40,971 nt of DNA from Clostridiales bacterium (GCA_012837425.1 DURE01000024.1:1-40971), one strand, 5' to 3'; shown: positions 17,737 through 25,342, counted from the first letter of the stretch. Notes: generated from the letters alone by a model not told the origin. Numbers and translations: made by a program.

Positions 17737-17842
17737 GCCGCTGCCGCAAGCCTTATTGGCAGGGGCTTTATGGCGCATGTGGCATATATGAAACCCCGGG
17801 GCAATAAGATGTACTAAAAATATCCTGTCCGGGGTAATTCAT

Positions 17843-19012
17843 ATGTCTTGCGCAAAAAAAACTGTTTTTCTGCTGCTTGTGCTCTCAACCCTTATGTGCC
17901 TCTTTTCTCAGCTCTCGGGCGCCGAAAAATCTAGCCGGCCCAAAAATCCGGGTGACACAAATGCCGGGGCGGTTTCGGTCTCGGCGCAGGCCGCCGTCTT
18001 AATTGACGCTAACGACGGTAGCGTCCTTTACGCCCGGGGAGCCGGGTTGCGGCTGCCGATGGCCAGCACCGCCAAAACTATGACCGCCGTCATAGCTATT
18101 GAGTACGGCGACCTAAACCAGATTATTGAAATACCGGCGGCTGCCGTCGGCGTCGAGGGCTCGTCGGTATATCTTTATTGTGGCGAAAAACTTACCCTTG
18201 AGGACCTTCTTTATGCCATGCTGCTCGAATCGGCCAACGACGCGGCGACGGCTATCGCCATAGCCATTGCCGGCAGTGTGGAGGGCTTCGCCGGGCTCAT
18301 GAACGCAAAAGTAGCAGAGCTCGGCCTTGCCGACACGCATTTTGTCAACCCCCACGGGCTCGACTCGGACGAGCAATACACCACCGCCTACGACCTGGCT
18401 CAAATTACCGCCTACGCGCTGAGAAATGAAACCTTTGCCAAAATCGTGTCGACCAAAAAAACCACAATTCCCCTGAACGGCACCGAGGGCGTGCGGTTGC
18501 TTGTAAACCACAATCGGCTGCTGCGCAGCTACCCCGGGGCTGTCGGCGTCAAAACCGGTTTTACCCGGCGCAGCGGCAGGTGTCTGGTGTCGGCCGCGAC
18601 GCGCGGAGGGCTGACGCTGATCGCGGTCACACTCAACGCCCCCAGTGACTGGAGCGACCACAAAAAAATGCTCGACTACGGATTTTCGTCGTATGTCGGC
18701 ATAACCTTAATCGAGGATGGGGAGTACGACCTCTCTATCCCGGTCACCGGAGGGCGGCCCGACTGGGTCAGGTGCGTCAATTCGGAGGCGGTAAGGGTCA
18801 GGCTGCCTGTCGGTCACGGCCCTGTCACCTGCCGGGTCGAGGCCCCGAGATTTCTTTTCCCGCCGGTAAAATCCGGCACCCGGGTCGGCACAATCATCTA
18901 TTACTGCGACGGGGAGGTCGTCGGGCAGTCCCCGCTTGTCAGCGCCACATCGGCCGAAATGCTGCGCCGGAGCGGGTTTTGGGACTGGATAAAATCCTTT
19001 TTCGGGTTTTAG
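17843..19012 (+). CDS. D-alanyl-D-alanine carboxypeptidase (S11 family, DacB/DacF-like)
   Basis: Penicillin-binding protein that trims the terminal D-Ala from peptidoglycan stem peptides. A hydrophobic signal peptide (residues about 5-26) directs export. The three active-site motifs are present: S75-T-A-K78, S130-A-N132 and K237-T-G239. The C-terminal ~100 residues fit the beta-rich PBP5-C domain, and the last ~12 (RSGFWDWIKSFFGF) look like the amphipathic membrane-anchoring helix of this family. The position between ytfJ and rluB matches the sporulation-associated dacB/dacF locus, but whether it is sporulation-specific cannot be told. Confidence 0.94.
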   Translation: MSCAKKTVFLLLVLSTLMCLFSQLSGAEKSSRPKNPGDTNAGAVSVSAQAAVLIDANDGSVLYARGAGLRLPMASTAKTMTAVIAIEYGDLNQIIEIPAAAVGVEGSSVYLYCGEKLTLEDLLYAMLLESANDAATAIAIAIAGSVEGFAGLMNAKVAELGLADTHFVNPHGLDSDEQYTTAYDLAQITAYALRNETFAKIVSTKKTTIPLNGTEGVRLLVNHNRLLRSYPGAVGVKTGFTRRSGRCLVSAATRGGLTLIAVTLNAPSDWSDHKKMLDYGFSSYVGITLIEDGEYDLSIPVTGGRPDWVRCVNSEAVRVRLPVGHGPVTCRVEAPRFLFPPVKSGTRVGTIIYYCDGEVVGQSPLVSATSAEMLRRSGFWDWIKSFFGF

Positions 19013-19029
19013 GCTCACCTGCAAAGATT

Positions 19030-19755
19030 ATGGAAAGAATACGGATACAGAAATACATCTCGGAGTGCGGAATAATGTCGCGGCGCGCGGCCGAGGCGGC
19101 CATTTTGGCCGGGCGGATTACAGTAAACGGTATACCTGCCCGACTCGGGCAGAAAATAGACCCGGACGCCGACCGCGTGGAATACGCCGGCCGGAGCATA
19201 AAACCGCCCTCCCGGAAGAAAAAATATATAATGCTGAACAAGCCCCGCGGGTATCTGTCCTCGGTGACCGACGACCGCGGCCGCCGCTGCGTCACGGAGC
19301 TTGTCGCAGGGCTCGGCCGCGTCTGGCCGGCGGGGCGGCTGGACATGGACTCCCAGGGTCTGCTTCTGCTCACCGACGACGGCGAGCTGACCTACCGCCT
19401 GACCCACCCCAAACACGGCATCCCCAAAATTTATCATGTGACGCTCTCCGAAGAGCTGGCCGACGACCGCATCAGAGCGCTGGGCGATATGGGTCAGCTT
19501 GACGGGTACAAGCTTGCCCCGGTCGGGGTCAGCCTCATCTTTCGCGGCGGCGGGGTGACTGTCATTGAAATTACCCTGTACGAAGGAAGAAACCGCCAGA
19601 TAAGGCGGATGTGCGGAGCCTTGGGGCTTGAAGTTCTCCGGCTCTCCCGTGAAGCCATAGGCAAACTAAGGCTTGGCGACCTGCCGCCCGGCAAATGGAG
19701 GCCCCTGAGCAAAAGAGAGGTGGACTACCTTTTCGGGCGGGTCAGCGATATATAA
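19030..19755 (+). CDS. rluB: 23S rRNA pseudouridine synthase RluB-type (RsuA family)
   Basis: Makes pseudouridine in 23S rRNA (in Bacillus and E. coli RluB modifies the position equivalent to U2605). The start at 19030 gives the S4 RNA-binding domain IRIQKYISECGIMSRRAAE (residues 3-21). The catalytic motif GRLDMDSQGLLLLTDDGEL (near residue 101) contains the essential aspartate after GRL. GRNRQIRRMC is the second family signature. The product is 241 aa. It follows dacB by 17 bp; the same frame is open further upstream, but that sequence is a shadow of dacB. Confidence 0.93.
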   Translation: MERIRIQKYISECGIMSRRAAEAAILAGRITVNGIPARLGQKIDPDADRVEYAGRSIKPPSRKKKYIMLNKPRGYLSSVTDDRGRRCVTELVAGLGRVWPAGRLDMDSQGLLLLTDDGELTYRLTHPKHGIPKIYHVTLSEELADDRIRALGDMGQLDGYKLAPVGVSLIFRGGGVTVIEITLYEGRNRQIRRMCGALGLEVLRLSREAIGKLRLGDLPPGKWRPLSKREVDYLFGRVSDI

Positions 19756-19766
19756 CAGGTGACACA

Positions 19767-20147
19767 ATGCTTGAAATTCTGCCGGTGCAGTCAAAATCCG
19801 AACAAGAGGCGCTCTGCGCGGTCTGCGGCGAAAAATACCTGCCCGACTCCTTGGCATATGCCGCCCTGATTGACGGGAACACGGTCGGTGTATGCCAGTT
19901 TTCGGCAGAGGCCGGTATCGGGCGTATTTTCAGTCTTGCCTCCTCCTCGGGCGACCATAAAACCATCCTCCTTCTCGGACGAGCCGTCCTTGCGTTTTTT
20001 GAGCTGCAGGGGGTTGAGTCGGTCGTCTTCGACGGCACAAGTCCGGACGAGTCGGTTTTAAACTCTATCGGTTTTACCAAAAGTTCCGACGGCGGATATT
20101 ACCTGCACCTGACCGATTTCTTTTCCACGGGCAACTCTCCCGAATAA
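19767..20147 (+). CDS. small GNAT-like protein, function unknown
   Basis: A 126-aa product beginning [21 protein letters not shown], 11 bp after rluB, with AGGTGA before the ATG. Length, the alternating strands around [15 protein letters not shown] and the helix [21 protein letters not shown] resemble a compact GNAT acetyltransferase fold. A clear acetyl-CoA pyrophosphate loop (Q/RxxGxG/A) is missing, so catalytic activity is doubtful. The assignment is by general fold pattern only. The same-strand position makes it the last gene of the lon-scpAB-dacB run. Confidence 0.55.
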   Translation: MLEILPVQSKSEQEALCAVCGEKYLPDSLAYAALIDGNTVGVCQFSAEAGIGRIFSLASSSGDHKTILLLGRAVLAFFELQGVESVVFDGTSPDESVLNSIGFTKSSDGGYYLHLTDFFSTGNSPE

Positions 20148-20250
20148 AATTGTCCTCGAACGGTCATTTATACTGAATATTATGCGACCTATGGTAATAT
20201 ATAACAATTATCGAGCCTCATTTTTGTTGACAATTTCTTCCAGATTATTG

Positions 20251-20279
20251 TTGATTTCCTTAGCAATTTATGGTATTAT
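20251..20279 (+). promoter_or_regulatory. promoter of spo0A
   Basis: TTGATT (20251-20256), a 17-bp spacer and TATTAT (20274-20279) with a TG extension. A better -35 (TTGACA at 20226) has no partner at the right distance. I see no clear 0A box (TGTCGAA) or sigma-H motif. Confidence 0.55.
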
Positions 20280-20319
20280 TGTTCTTGTATCAAACAAATC
20301 AACTTGGAGGAAATCACAA

Positions 20320-21102
20320 ATGGAATTCAACACCAAAATTCTCATTGCCGACGAAAACCACAACCAGAGGATGGCGCTGCGCGAGGGCCTTATCCGCGCG
20401 GGCTACCGCTACATTGAGGAAGCCGTAAACGGCGAGGATGCACTTATAAAGCTCGGCAGATTTCACCCGGATATTGCGCTAATTGACATCTGGCTCTCCA
20501 AAATGGACGGAATCGGCGTTATCCGCAACAGCCGGAATATTGATTACTCGCCGGACAAGCCGCCTTCCTTCATCGTAGTCTCGATGGTGTCAAATCAGGG
20601 ACTTTTCATCGAGGCCACCAACGCCGGCGCCGAACGCTGCCTGCTCAAGCCCTTTGACATCAACAATCTCTGCGACCATATCGAAAGTATCTGTGCGCGG
20701 CGTTCGCAACTGCCGGCTCCGGCCCAGCAGGCAGCCGACGATAAATCGGTCGATATAGAAGCACAGGTCACCAAAATCATACATCAGATAGGAGTGCCGG
20801 CACACATCAAGGGATACCAGTATCTCCGCACCGCAATTCTCCTGACCATTAAAGACAGCGATATTATAAACTCGGTTACAAAGGTGCTCTACCCGTCGGT
20901 AGCCAAAAAATACTCGACCACAACCTCCCGCGTCGAGCGCGCCATACGCCATGCAATCGAGGTGGCCTGGGACCGCGGCGACGTCGACACCCTCAACTCC
21001 TACTTTGGCTACACCATACAGAACAACCGCGGCAAGCCGACCAACAGCGAGTTTATCGCCATGATAGCAGACAACCTGCGGCTCAAATACAAACTCTATT
21101 GA
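20320..21102 (+). CDS. spo0A: stage 0 sporulation protein A (Spo0A)
   Basis: Master response regulator of sporulation. The 260-aa protein has an N-terminal receiver domain (residues 6-125) and the Spo0A DNA-binding domain (about 145-260), the latter almost invariant: [49 protein letters not shown] and [17 protein letters not shown]. The phospho-acceptor is D56 in LIDIW, the conserved lysine is in LKPFD, and the acidic pocket reads ADEN. The DxxMPxxDG segment is altered to DIWLSKMDG, and the switch Thr is Ser (VVSMV). GGAGG is 9 nt before the ATG. In many Firmicutes spo0A follows spoIVB; here it follows the rluB region. Confidence 0.97.
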   Translation: MEFNTKILIADENHNQRMALREGLIRAGYRYIEEAVNGEDALIKLGRFHPDIALIDIWLSKMDGIGVIRNSRNIDYSPDKPPSFIVVSMVSNQGLFIEATNAGAERCLLKPFDINNLCDHIESICARRSQLPAPAQQAADDKSVDIEAQVTKIIHQIGVPAHIKGYQYLRTAILLTIKDSDIINSVTKVLYPSVAKKYSTTTSRVERAIRHAIEVAWDRGDVDTLNSYFGYTIQNNRGKPTNSEFIAMIADNLRLKYKLY

Positions 21103-21119
21103 ATCTGCGCATAATAATA

Positions 21120-21163
21120 ACGGACCGCCTTAAAAACTTGCCTTTTTAAGACGGCCCGTTTTC
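21120..21163 (+). terminator. terminator after spo0A
   Basis: ACGGACCGCCTTAAAAA (from 21120) pairs with TTTTTAAGACGGCCCGT (to 21159) with two mismatches, followed by TTTTCTT. It also faces the minus-strand gene ending at 21164, so it may serve both. Confidence 0.85.
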
Positions 21164-21446
21164 TTATGTAACGTAGTCTTCTACATAACTAAAGGTTCCC
21201 GCGTTGTATGAGCTTAAGTTCTCCATCAGAAATTCCTCGACCTTTATCTGAAGAAGAATCCATTTTACATGCTGCTTGTCGTATCGTTCCTTAACCGAAC
21301 GTATCGTCGGATAAACATATCTGGCATCCTTGTCCAGATTATAATACACCTGGATTTATGCAGATATACAAAATGCCGGACAGCAGCAAAAGTGCCAGGA
21401 TAAACAGTTTTATTCTTAGCTTTGTGTTTTTCATAGCTGCGTTCAT
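21164..21446 (-). pseudogene. small membrane protein gene, apparent frameshift
   Basis: The first frame starts at 21446 (MNAAMKNTKLRIKLF), 7 nt after GGGGA, and encodes one transmembrane helix (LFILALLLLSGILYIC) before stopping at 21339. An overlapping frame continues as VYYNLDKDARYVYPTIRSV and so on to 21164. A +1 shift in the CCAGGTGTATTATAA region would fuse them into a single-pass protein of about 90 aa with a soluble C-terminal part. A near-perfect promoter is just upstream, so the locus looks transcribed. Alternatives are two separate small proteins with coupled translation (the second using GTG at 21349), or a sequencing error. I do not recognise the family. Confidence 0.5.
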
Positions 21447-21477
21447 TATTAAATCCCCGTGCTGCGGCATTGCATTT

Positions 21478-21505
21478 ATTATATCCCGCCGCCTGATTTT
21501 GTCAA
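21478..21505 (-). promoter_or_regulatory. sigma-A promoter of the small membrane protein gene
   Basis: On the minus strand TTGACA (21505-21500), a 16-bp spacer and TATAAT (21483-21478), both perfect hexamers. The start codon follows about 30 bp later. Confidence 0.8.
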
Positions 21506-21529
21506 CTGCCGGTGGCGGTTTGACCCGCG

Positions 21530-21558
21530 TTGACACGCGGCGCAATTTGTGATATACT
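21530..21558 (+). promoter_or_regulatory. sigma-A promoter of the DUF362 gene
   Basis: TTGACA (21530-21535), a 17-bp spacer and TATACT (21553-21558). It is divergent from the promoter at 21478-21505, with only 24 bp between the -35 boxes. Confidence 0.8.
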
Positions 21559-21587
21559 GACTTATCATTTTTTTACAAGGACACCGC

Positions 21588-22751
21588 ATGACACAGGTAT
21601 CTGTTGCGCCCTGCGCCGACTATTCCCAGACCGAGGTTCGACGCGCTCTTGACGAGACCCTCAAGCCCTTCGGCGGGCTCGACTGGGTTTTACCGGGGAT
21701 GAAAATTGCCATCAAAGCCAACCTTGTTATTTTCTTCAATCCATCACGCGCGGCTACCACTCACCCGGCTCTGATTTGCGAGCTTTGTCGCCTGCTCGCC
21801 GAGCGGGGCGCCGAGGTCACACTCGGCGACAGCCCCGGCGGGCTTTACACCCCGGCCTTTGTCAACCGCGTCTACGCCGCCACCGGAATAAGGGAGGTTG
21901 AAAAATACGGTGGCAAATTAAACTCGGACTTCGGGCAGGCCACCGCCGTTTACCCCGACGCCCGGGCGGCCAAGAACTTTATATACACCTCCTACCTTGA
22001 CCGTGCCGACGTGATAATCAACTTCTGCAAACTGAAAACCCACGGCATGATGGGCATGTCTGCCGCCGTCAAGAACATGTTCGGAGTGGTGCCCGGGACC
22101 CTGAAGCCCGAATACCATTACCGTTTCCCAAGCAATGCTGTCTTTGCCGACATGCTGGTCGACCTCAATGAATACTTCGCGCCCAAAACCCGGCTCTCTA
22201 TCTGCGACGCGGTGGTCGCCATGGAGGGCAACGGGCCTACTGCCGGCAGCCCGCGAAAGATCGGCGCCATCCTCGCCTCACCTTCGCCGTATCTGCTCGA
22301 CCTTGTTGCCTCCGGGCTGATAGGGTTGACAAGGCGCGACGTCCCCACACTTGAGGCGGCATACCGCCGGGGGCTTGCGCCCGCCTCGGCGGATGAGGTT
22401 CTGGTGTCGGGTGACCCTGCGCGGTTTCGGGTGGCTGATTTTAAGCAGGTCGCCTCGCCCCGGAGCATTGAGAAGTTCGGCGGGCGGGTGGTCGGCTATT
22501 TTCTCGGCAGGCTCTTTCGCTCGCGCCCGGTCCCCGACAAGGCCGAGTGCACCGGCTGCGGCGTCTGTGCGGGAATCTGCCCGGCCGGTGTTATTGATAT
22601 TCGGAATAAACTGGCGCATATAAACCGCAAAAAATGCATCGGCTGTTTTTGTTGTCAGGAGTTCTGCCCCACAGGCGCCATGAAGGTAGAGAGGTCGGCA
22701 ACCGCTCGGTTTCTGGTCAAATCCGACCCGGTGCGAAAAAGGAAGCACTGA
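21588..22751 (+). CDS. DUF362 domain protein with C-terminal 2[4Fe-4S] ferredoxin domain
   Basis: A 387-aa protein with an N-terminal DUF362 domain (residues about 35-240; KIAIKANLVIFFNPSRAATTHP, VTLGDSPGG, INFCKLKTHGMMGMSAAVKNMFG) and two ferredoxin clusters near the C-terminus: CTGCGVCAGICP and CIGCFCCQEFCP. Proteins of this type are widespread in anaerobes. Their reaction is not established; the clusters imply electron transfer or radical/redox chemistry. There is no signal peptide, so it is probably cytoplasmic. It has its own promoter and stands as a single gene ahead of the separately promoted isomerase. Confidence 0.92.
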   Translation: MTQVSVAPCADYSQTEVRRALDETLKPFGGLDWVLPGMKIAIKANLVIFFNPSRAATTHPALICELCRLLAERGAEVTLGDSPGGLYTPAFVNRVYAATGIREVEKYGGKLNSDFGQATAVYPDARAAKNFIYTSYLDRADVIINFCKLKTHGMMGMSAAVKNMFGVVPGTLKPEYHYRFPSNAVFADMLVDLNEYFAPKTRLSICDAVVAMEGNGPTAGSPRKIGAILASPSPYLLDLVASGLIGLTRRDVPTLEAAYRRGLAPASADEVLVSGDPARFRVADFKQVASPRSIEKFGGRVVGYFLGRLFRSRPVPDKAECTGCGVCAGICPAGVIDIRNKLAHINRKKCIGCFCCQEFCPTGAMKVERSATARFLVKSDPVRKRKH

Positions 22752-22782
22752 CATTGCAGCGCTTCAAATTCAGCTTTTGGTA

Positions 22783-22811
22783 TTGACCCGGCACGCCTTT
22801 TCTGATATTAT
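22783..22811 (+). promoter_or_regulatory. promoter of the RpiB-family gene
   Basis: TTGACC (22783-22788), a 17-bp spacer and TATTAT (22806-22811). Confidence 0.65.
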
Positions 22812-22844
22812 TTTATCTGAGATTCGAAAGAAAAGAGGTCTTTT

Positions 22845-23303
22845 ATGAAAAAAGTATATGTCGGCTGCGACTGCGCCGCCTTCACGCTTAAGGAAGCTGC
22901 CAAAAAAGTTTTTGCGGAACAGGGTTATGAGGTGGTCGACCTCGGAATAAATACCGCCGACGACAACACGGCCTACCCCGAGGTGGCAAAGCGGGTCTGC
23001 AAGGCTATAATTGCCGATGATTACAAAGCAGAGGGTGCGCTCTTCTGCGGGACCGGCATTGGCATGTGCATCACCGCAAACAAATTCCCGGGCATATACG
23101 CCGGGGTTGCGCACGACAACTACGCCTGCGAGCGCCTGCGCCTCTCCAACAACGCCAATGTCATCTGCATGGGCGAGCGGATAATCGGGCCTGAGCTGGC
23201 CAAAAAAATCCTGCGCGAGTGGTGCACCACCTCTTTTAAGGGCGGCCCCTCGGCGGATAAAGTTGCCCTGATTAAAAAATACGAAAAAGAGCTGTATAAA
23301 TGA
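22845..23303 (+). CDS. RpiB/LacA/LacB-family sugar-phosphate isomerase, non-canonical
   Basis: Aldose-ketose isomerase fold of 152 aa, preceded by AAAGAGG. The catalytic cysteine C68 in FCGTGIGM and the ANKFPGI segment are intact. Several residues typical of ribose-5-phosphate isomerase B are changed: the D-H pair near residue 10 is D9-C10, the histidine of the R-x-HND motif is S101 (RLSNNANV), and the phosphate-binding GGRHxxR is GGPSADK (133-139). The family includes isomerases for other phosphorylated sugars (galactose-6-phosphate, allose-6-phosphate, erythrulose-4-phosphate), so the substrate may not be ribose-5-phosphate. No sugar transporter or kinase neighbour hints at it. Confidence 0.85.
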   Translation: MKKVYVGCDCAAFTLKEAAKKVFAEQGYEVVDLGINTADDNTAYPEVAKRVCKAIIADDYKAEGALFCGTGIGMCITANKFPGIYAGVAHDNYACERLRLSNNANVICMGERIIGPELAKKILREWCTTSFKGGPSADKVALIKKYEKELYK

Positions 23304-23304
23304 A

Positions 23305-23330
23305 AAAAGAACGCCGGAAGGTGTTCTTTT
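23305..23330. terminator. bidirectional terminator between isomerase and tRNA-Thr
   Basis: AAAAGAACGCC (23305-23315) pairs with GGTGTTCTTTT (23320-23330) across a GGAA loop, with T-rich sequence following on both strands. It serves the plus-strand isomerase and the minus-strand tRNA. Confidence 0.85.
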
Positions 23331-23335
23331 CATTT

Positions 23336-23411
23336 TGGAGCTGGTGGTGGGATTTGAACCCACGACCTGCTGATTACGAATCAGCTGCTCTGCCAGCTGA
23401 GCCACACCAGC
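23336..23411 (-). tRNA. tRNA-Thr (anticodon CGT)
   Basis: The minus strand gives a complete 76-nt cloverleaf: acceptor GCTGGTG / CACCAGC, D-arm GCTCAGCTGGCAGAGC, anticodon arm CTGAT-TCGTA-ATCAG with anticodon CGT (reading ACG), T-arm with GGTTCAAATCC, U73 and an encoded CCA. The anticodon identifies threonine, and U73 is compatible with Thr identity. Confidence 0.97.
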
Positions 23412-23421
23412 GACGTTCTGT

Positions 23422-23450
23422 ATTATAGCACAGTTTCTTTTTAATTGCAA
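23422..23450 (-). promoter_or_regulatory. promoter of tRNA-Thr
   Basis: On the minus strand TTGCAA (23450-23445), a 17-bp spacer and TATAAT (23427-23422), 11 bp before the tRNA 5' end. Confidence 0.75.
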
Positions 23451-23480
23451 TACTTTTTTCGGACAATCGCTCTGCCAGCG

Positions 23481-23509
23481 TTGATTTTCTCTCCCCCGTG
23501 TGGTACAAT
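23481..23509 (+). promoter_or_regulatory. promoter of rsmA
   Basis: TTGATT (23481-23486), a 17-bp spacer and TACAAT (23504-23509) with a TG extension. It is about 200 bp upstream of rsmA, so the transcript would contain the whole hairpin cluster at 23572-23688. Confidence 0.6.
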
Positions 23510-23562
23510 ACTAAATACCGTACACAATACTAAAAATTTGTGCAGATATTTTTGTAAAGTTT

Positions 23563-23690
23563 TTGAGGATTCTTAAGGGACTTTTTTCAAAAAGTCCCTT
23601 AAGCGGGGTGCGGGGCAGAGCCCCGCGAACGCACTTGAGCGGGGGTTCGGGGGCAGCGCCCCCGACGGGGTATGGGGCGGAACCCCATGA
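23563..23690 (+). repeat. cluster of four palindromic hairpins in the rsmA leader (dispersed repeat R1)
   Basis: Four consecutive inverted repeats: CTTAAGGGACTTTTT / AAAAAGTCCCTTAAG (23572-23586, 23589-23603), GCGGGGC-AGA-GCCCCGC (23610-23626), CGGGGGC-AGC-GCCCCCG... (23648-23664) and ATGGGG-CGGAA-CCCCAT (23672-23688). A partial copy of the first two units is at 35523-35592, and the third unit recurs exactly at 28566-28582. No open frame of substance occurs. It resembles the small palindromic intergenic repeats scattered through many bacterial genomes. Confidence 0.8.
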
Positions 23691-23710
23691 GTTAAGTACC
23701 GGAGGGCGAG

Positions 23711-24580
23711 ATGAATCTTTGCAGTGCAAAAACCATTAAGGAACTCATGAGGATTTTCGACCTCTCGCCCCGACGCACCCTCGGACAGAATTTTCTGATT
23801 GACCCGGGCGTTGTCGAGCGCACGGCCGAGCTCTGCTGCGAGGGCAAATCCGAGAATATTCTTGAAATAGGCCCCGGGTTCGGGTGCCTTACTGAAAAGC
23901 TTGCCGAGCGCTACAAAAATGTTGTGGCAATTGAGATTGACAGCAGGCTTGTTCCGGTGCTGGACTTTACGCTCGGCAACCGGGAGAATTTAAAAATCAT
24001 CAATGCCGACGTGATGAAATGCGACCTTGGAGAAATTGCCGCGCCGTATCTTTCGGGCGGACTGTCGGTCTGCGCCAACCTTCCCTACTACATCACCACT
24101 CCTATCCTGATGCTGTTGCTTGAGTCGGGCATCCCCTTTGACTATATAACCGTGATGGTGCAGGCCGAGGTCGCCGCCCGGCTCTGCGCCCGCCCCGGCT
24201 CGCGCGAGTACGGCGCCATAACCGCGGCTCTTGCCTACTTCGGCCGGGCCGAGCGGCTCCTTTCGGTACCGGCGGGCGCCTTCCTGCCCCCGCCAAAGGT
24301 CGACTCGGCACTCCTGCGCATCAGGCTCCATAAGGAAAAGCCGGTGGCGGCGCAGGATGAAAAAATCCTTTTCCGGGTAATCAAATCAGCCTTCGGTCAG
24401 CGCCGCAAGACACTTATAAACGCCCTCTCTGCCGGCTTTCCGGAACTGCCGAAGGATGCGTTGGTCGATATTGTACTGTCCTGCGGTCACCCTGCCGACA
24501 TACGCGGCGAGCGGCTGGACATTGCCGACTTTGCTCGGTTGTCAGACGAAATAGGCCGGCGCCTGACCGGGCAAAAATAA
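23711..24580 (+). CDS. rsmA: 16S rRNA (adenine1518/1519-N6)-dimethyltransferase
   Basis: KsgA-family enzyme that dimethylates two adenosines in helix 45 of 16S rRNA, late in 30S assembly. The SAM-binding motif is ILEIGPGFGCLTEKL (residues about 50-64) with acidic AIEID following. The catalytic motif is NLPYYITTP (about 126-134). The preceding LGQNFLIDP is characteristic. It is 289 aa with GGAGG 6 nt before the ATG. The conserved neighbours in Bacillus (rnmV upstream) are absent, and the leader holds the hairpin cluster. Confidence 0.97.
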   Translation: MNLCSAKTIKELMRIFDLSPRRTLGQNFLIDPGVVERTAELCCEGKSENILEIGPGFGCLTEKLAERYKNVVAIEIDSRLVPVLDFTLGNRENLKIINADVMKCDLGEIAAPYLSGGLSVCANLPYYITTPILMLLLESGIPFDYITVMVQAEVAARLCARPGSREYGAITAALAYFGRAERLLSVPAGAFLPPPKVDSALLRIRLHKEKPVAAQDEKILFRVIKSAFGQRRKTLINALSAGFPELPKDALVDIVLSCGHPADIRGERLDIADFARLSDEIGRRLTGQK

Positions 24581-24598
24581 GGAATCTTTTGCTTTTAA

Positions 24599-24627
24599 TT
24601 GACAAACCCCGGCGCATATGATATACT
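24599..24627 (+). promoter_or_regulatory. sigma-A promoter of the lipoprotein gene
   Basis: TTGACA (24599-24604), a 17-bp spacer and TATACT (24622-24627). Confidence 0.8.
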
Positions 24628-24721
24628 TCACAAATGAAGTCAAATCCGAAAACCAGCGCGGCATAAAAAGACATGTCACCGCCGCAAGCCTACAACAAAC
24701 CTGGCAAGGAATGGTCATAAA

Positions 24722-25039
24722 ATGAAAAAGAGACTGATAAAACTTATTGCCCTGCTGTTTGCCATCATAATGCTTGGCGCAAGCCTTGCGGCCTGCAACC
24801 GACTGAGCGGGATCTACACCTCTGTCGACAGTGAGGTGGGTACGTCCTATGAATTCCACTTTTTCGGCGGAAAGGTGACGATGTATTATCTCAACTATCC
24901 GTATGACGGAGAATACGAGCTCGACAAAAAAGCCGGGAAAATCTATATGACCTTCCTCCGCGACAGAGTTGAGAAAACCTTCTCAATGTCCGGCAACTCA
25001 ATTTTCATCGACGATATTGAATATGTAAAGGAAAAATAA
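24722..25039 (+). CDS. small putative lipoprotein, function unknown
   Basis: A 105-aa product with a positively charged N-terminus, a hydrophobic stretch (residues 7-20) and a lipobox SLAAC with the modifiable Cys at residue 24. The mature part (about 80 aa) is rich in aromatic residues and likely beta strands (GIYTSVDSEVGTSYEF, YYLNYPYDGEYEL, GKIYMTF), reminiscent of small lipocalin-like or DUF5640-type lipoproteins, but I cannot assign a family. It has its own promoter and terminator, so it is a single-gene unit. Prolipoprotein modification by the Lnt encoded at 28530 is possible. Confidence 0.75.
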   Translation: MKKRLIKLIALLFAIIMLGASLAACNRLSGIYTSVDSEVGTSYEFHFFGGKVTMYYLNYPYDGEYELDKKAGKIYMTFLRDRVEKTFSMSGNSIFIDDIEYVKEK

Positions 25040-25040
25040 A

Positions 25041-25078
25041 AAAGGGGCTGCCGCAAATCTATTTGCCGCAGCCCCCTT
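25041..25078. terminator. terminator after the lipoprotein gene
   Basis: AAAGGGGCTGCCGCAAAT pairs with ATTTGCCGCAGCCCCCTTT (25041-25078) with a short CT loop and one mismatch. T residues follow on the plus strand (CTTTC) and are more abundant on the minus strand, so it may work both ways. Confidence 0.7.
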
Positions 25079-25342
25079 TCACCATATGCTGAGCGAGCCG
25101 AAGAAATGTGTAGAGGTGGAAACCTATGGTTTCCGCCCCCTTTCCTCTTTTCCGCCGCTTCTTCGTGGTAAATCCTGTGGTTGCCGGGGGCCTCATTATT
25201 ACATAGCAGAGGCGACCTGCGGTAGCCTCGCGTCTCTTGCGCCCTCATCCCAAGTCATCAGGTAGGCGAGTGGCAGCAAAGCGCGGGATATGGGCTCCCG
25301 CGCTGCTTGACCTGCCAAGTGAGAAATTATCCAGGATAATTC
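25079..25342. other. non-coding stretch with a dispersed hairpin repeat (R2)
   Basis: No convincing gene on either strand. It contains a hairpin GGAAACC-TAT-GGTTTCC (about 25118-25134) and, at about 25274-25315, a segment GGCAGCAAAGCGC...GCGCTGCTT that folds on itself and matches a segment at about 35468-35505 in the rpmB-dxs gap. Both copies lie between convergent transcription units. Confidence 0.5.

Noticed and set aside
17737-17842. Terminator between ytfJ and dacB
   Set aside because: Stems such as CCCCGG...CCGGGG exist but no T-tract follows, so read-through within the cluster is more likely.
22770-23450. 226-aa minus-strand frame containing GVAQLAEQLIRNQQVVGSNPTTS
   Set aside because: That segment is the translated tRNA-Thr gene, and the remainder is antisense to the RpiB-family gene.
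24943-25248. 101-aa minus-strand frame after the lipoprotein gene
   Set aside because: It crosses a strong terminator and runs antisense into the lipoprotein gene.
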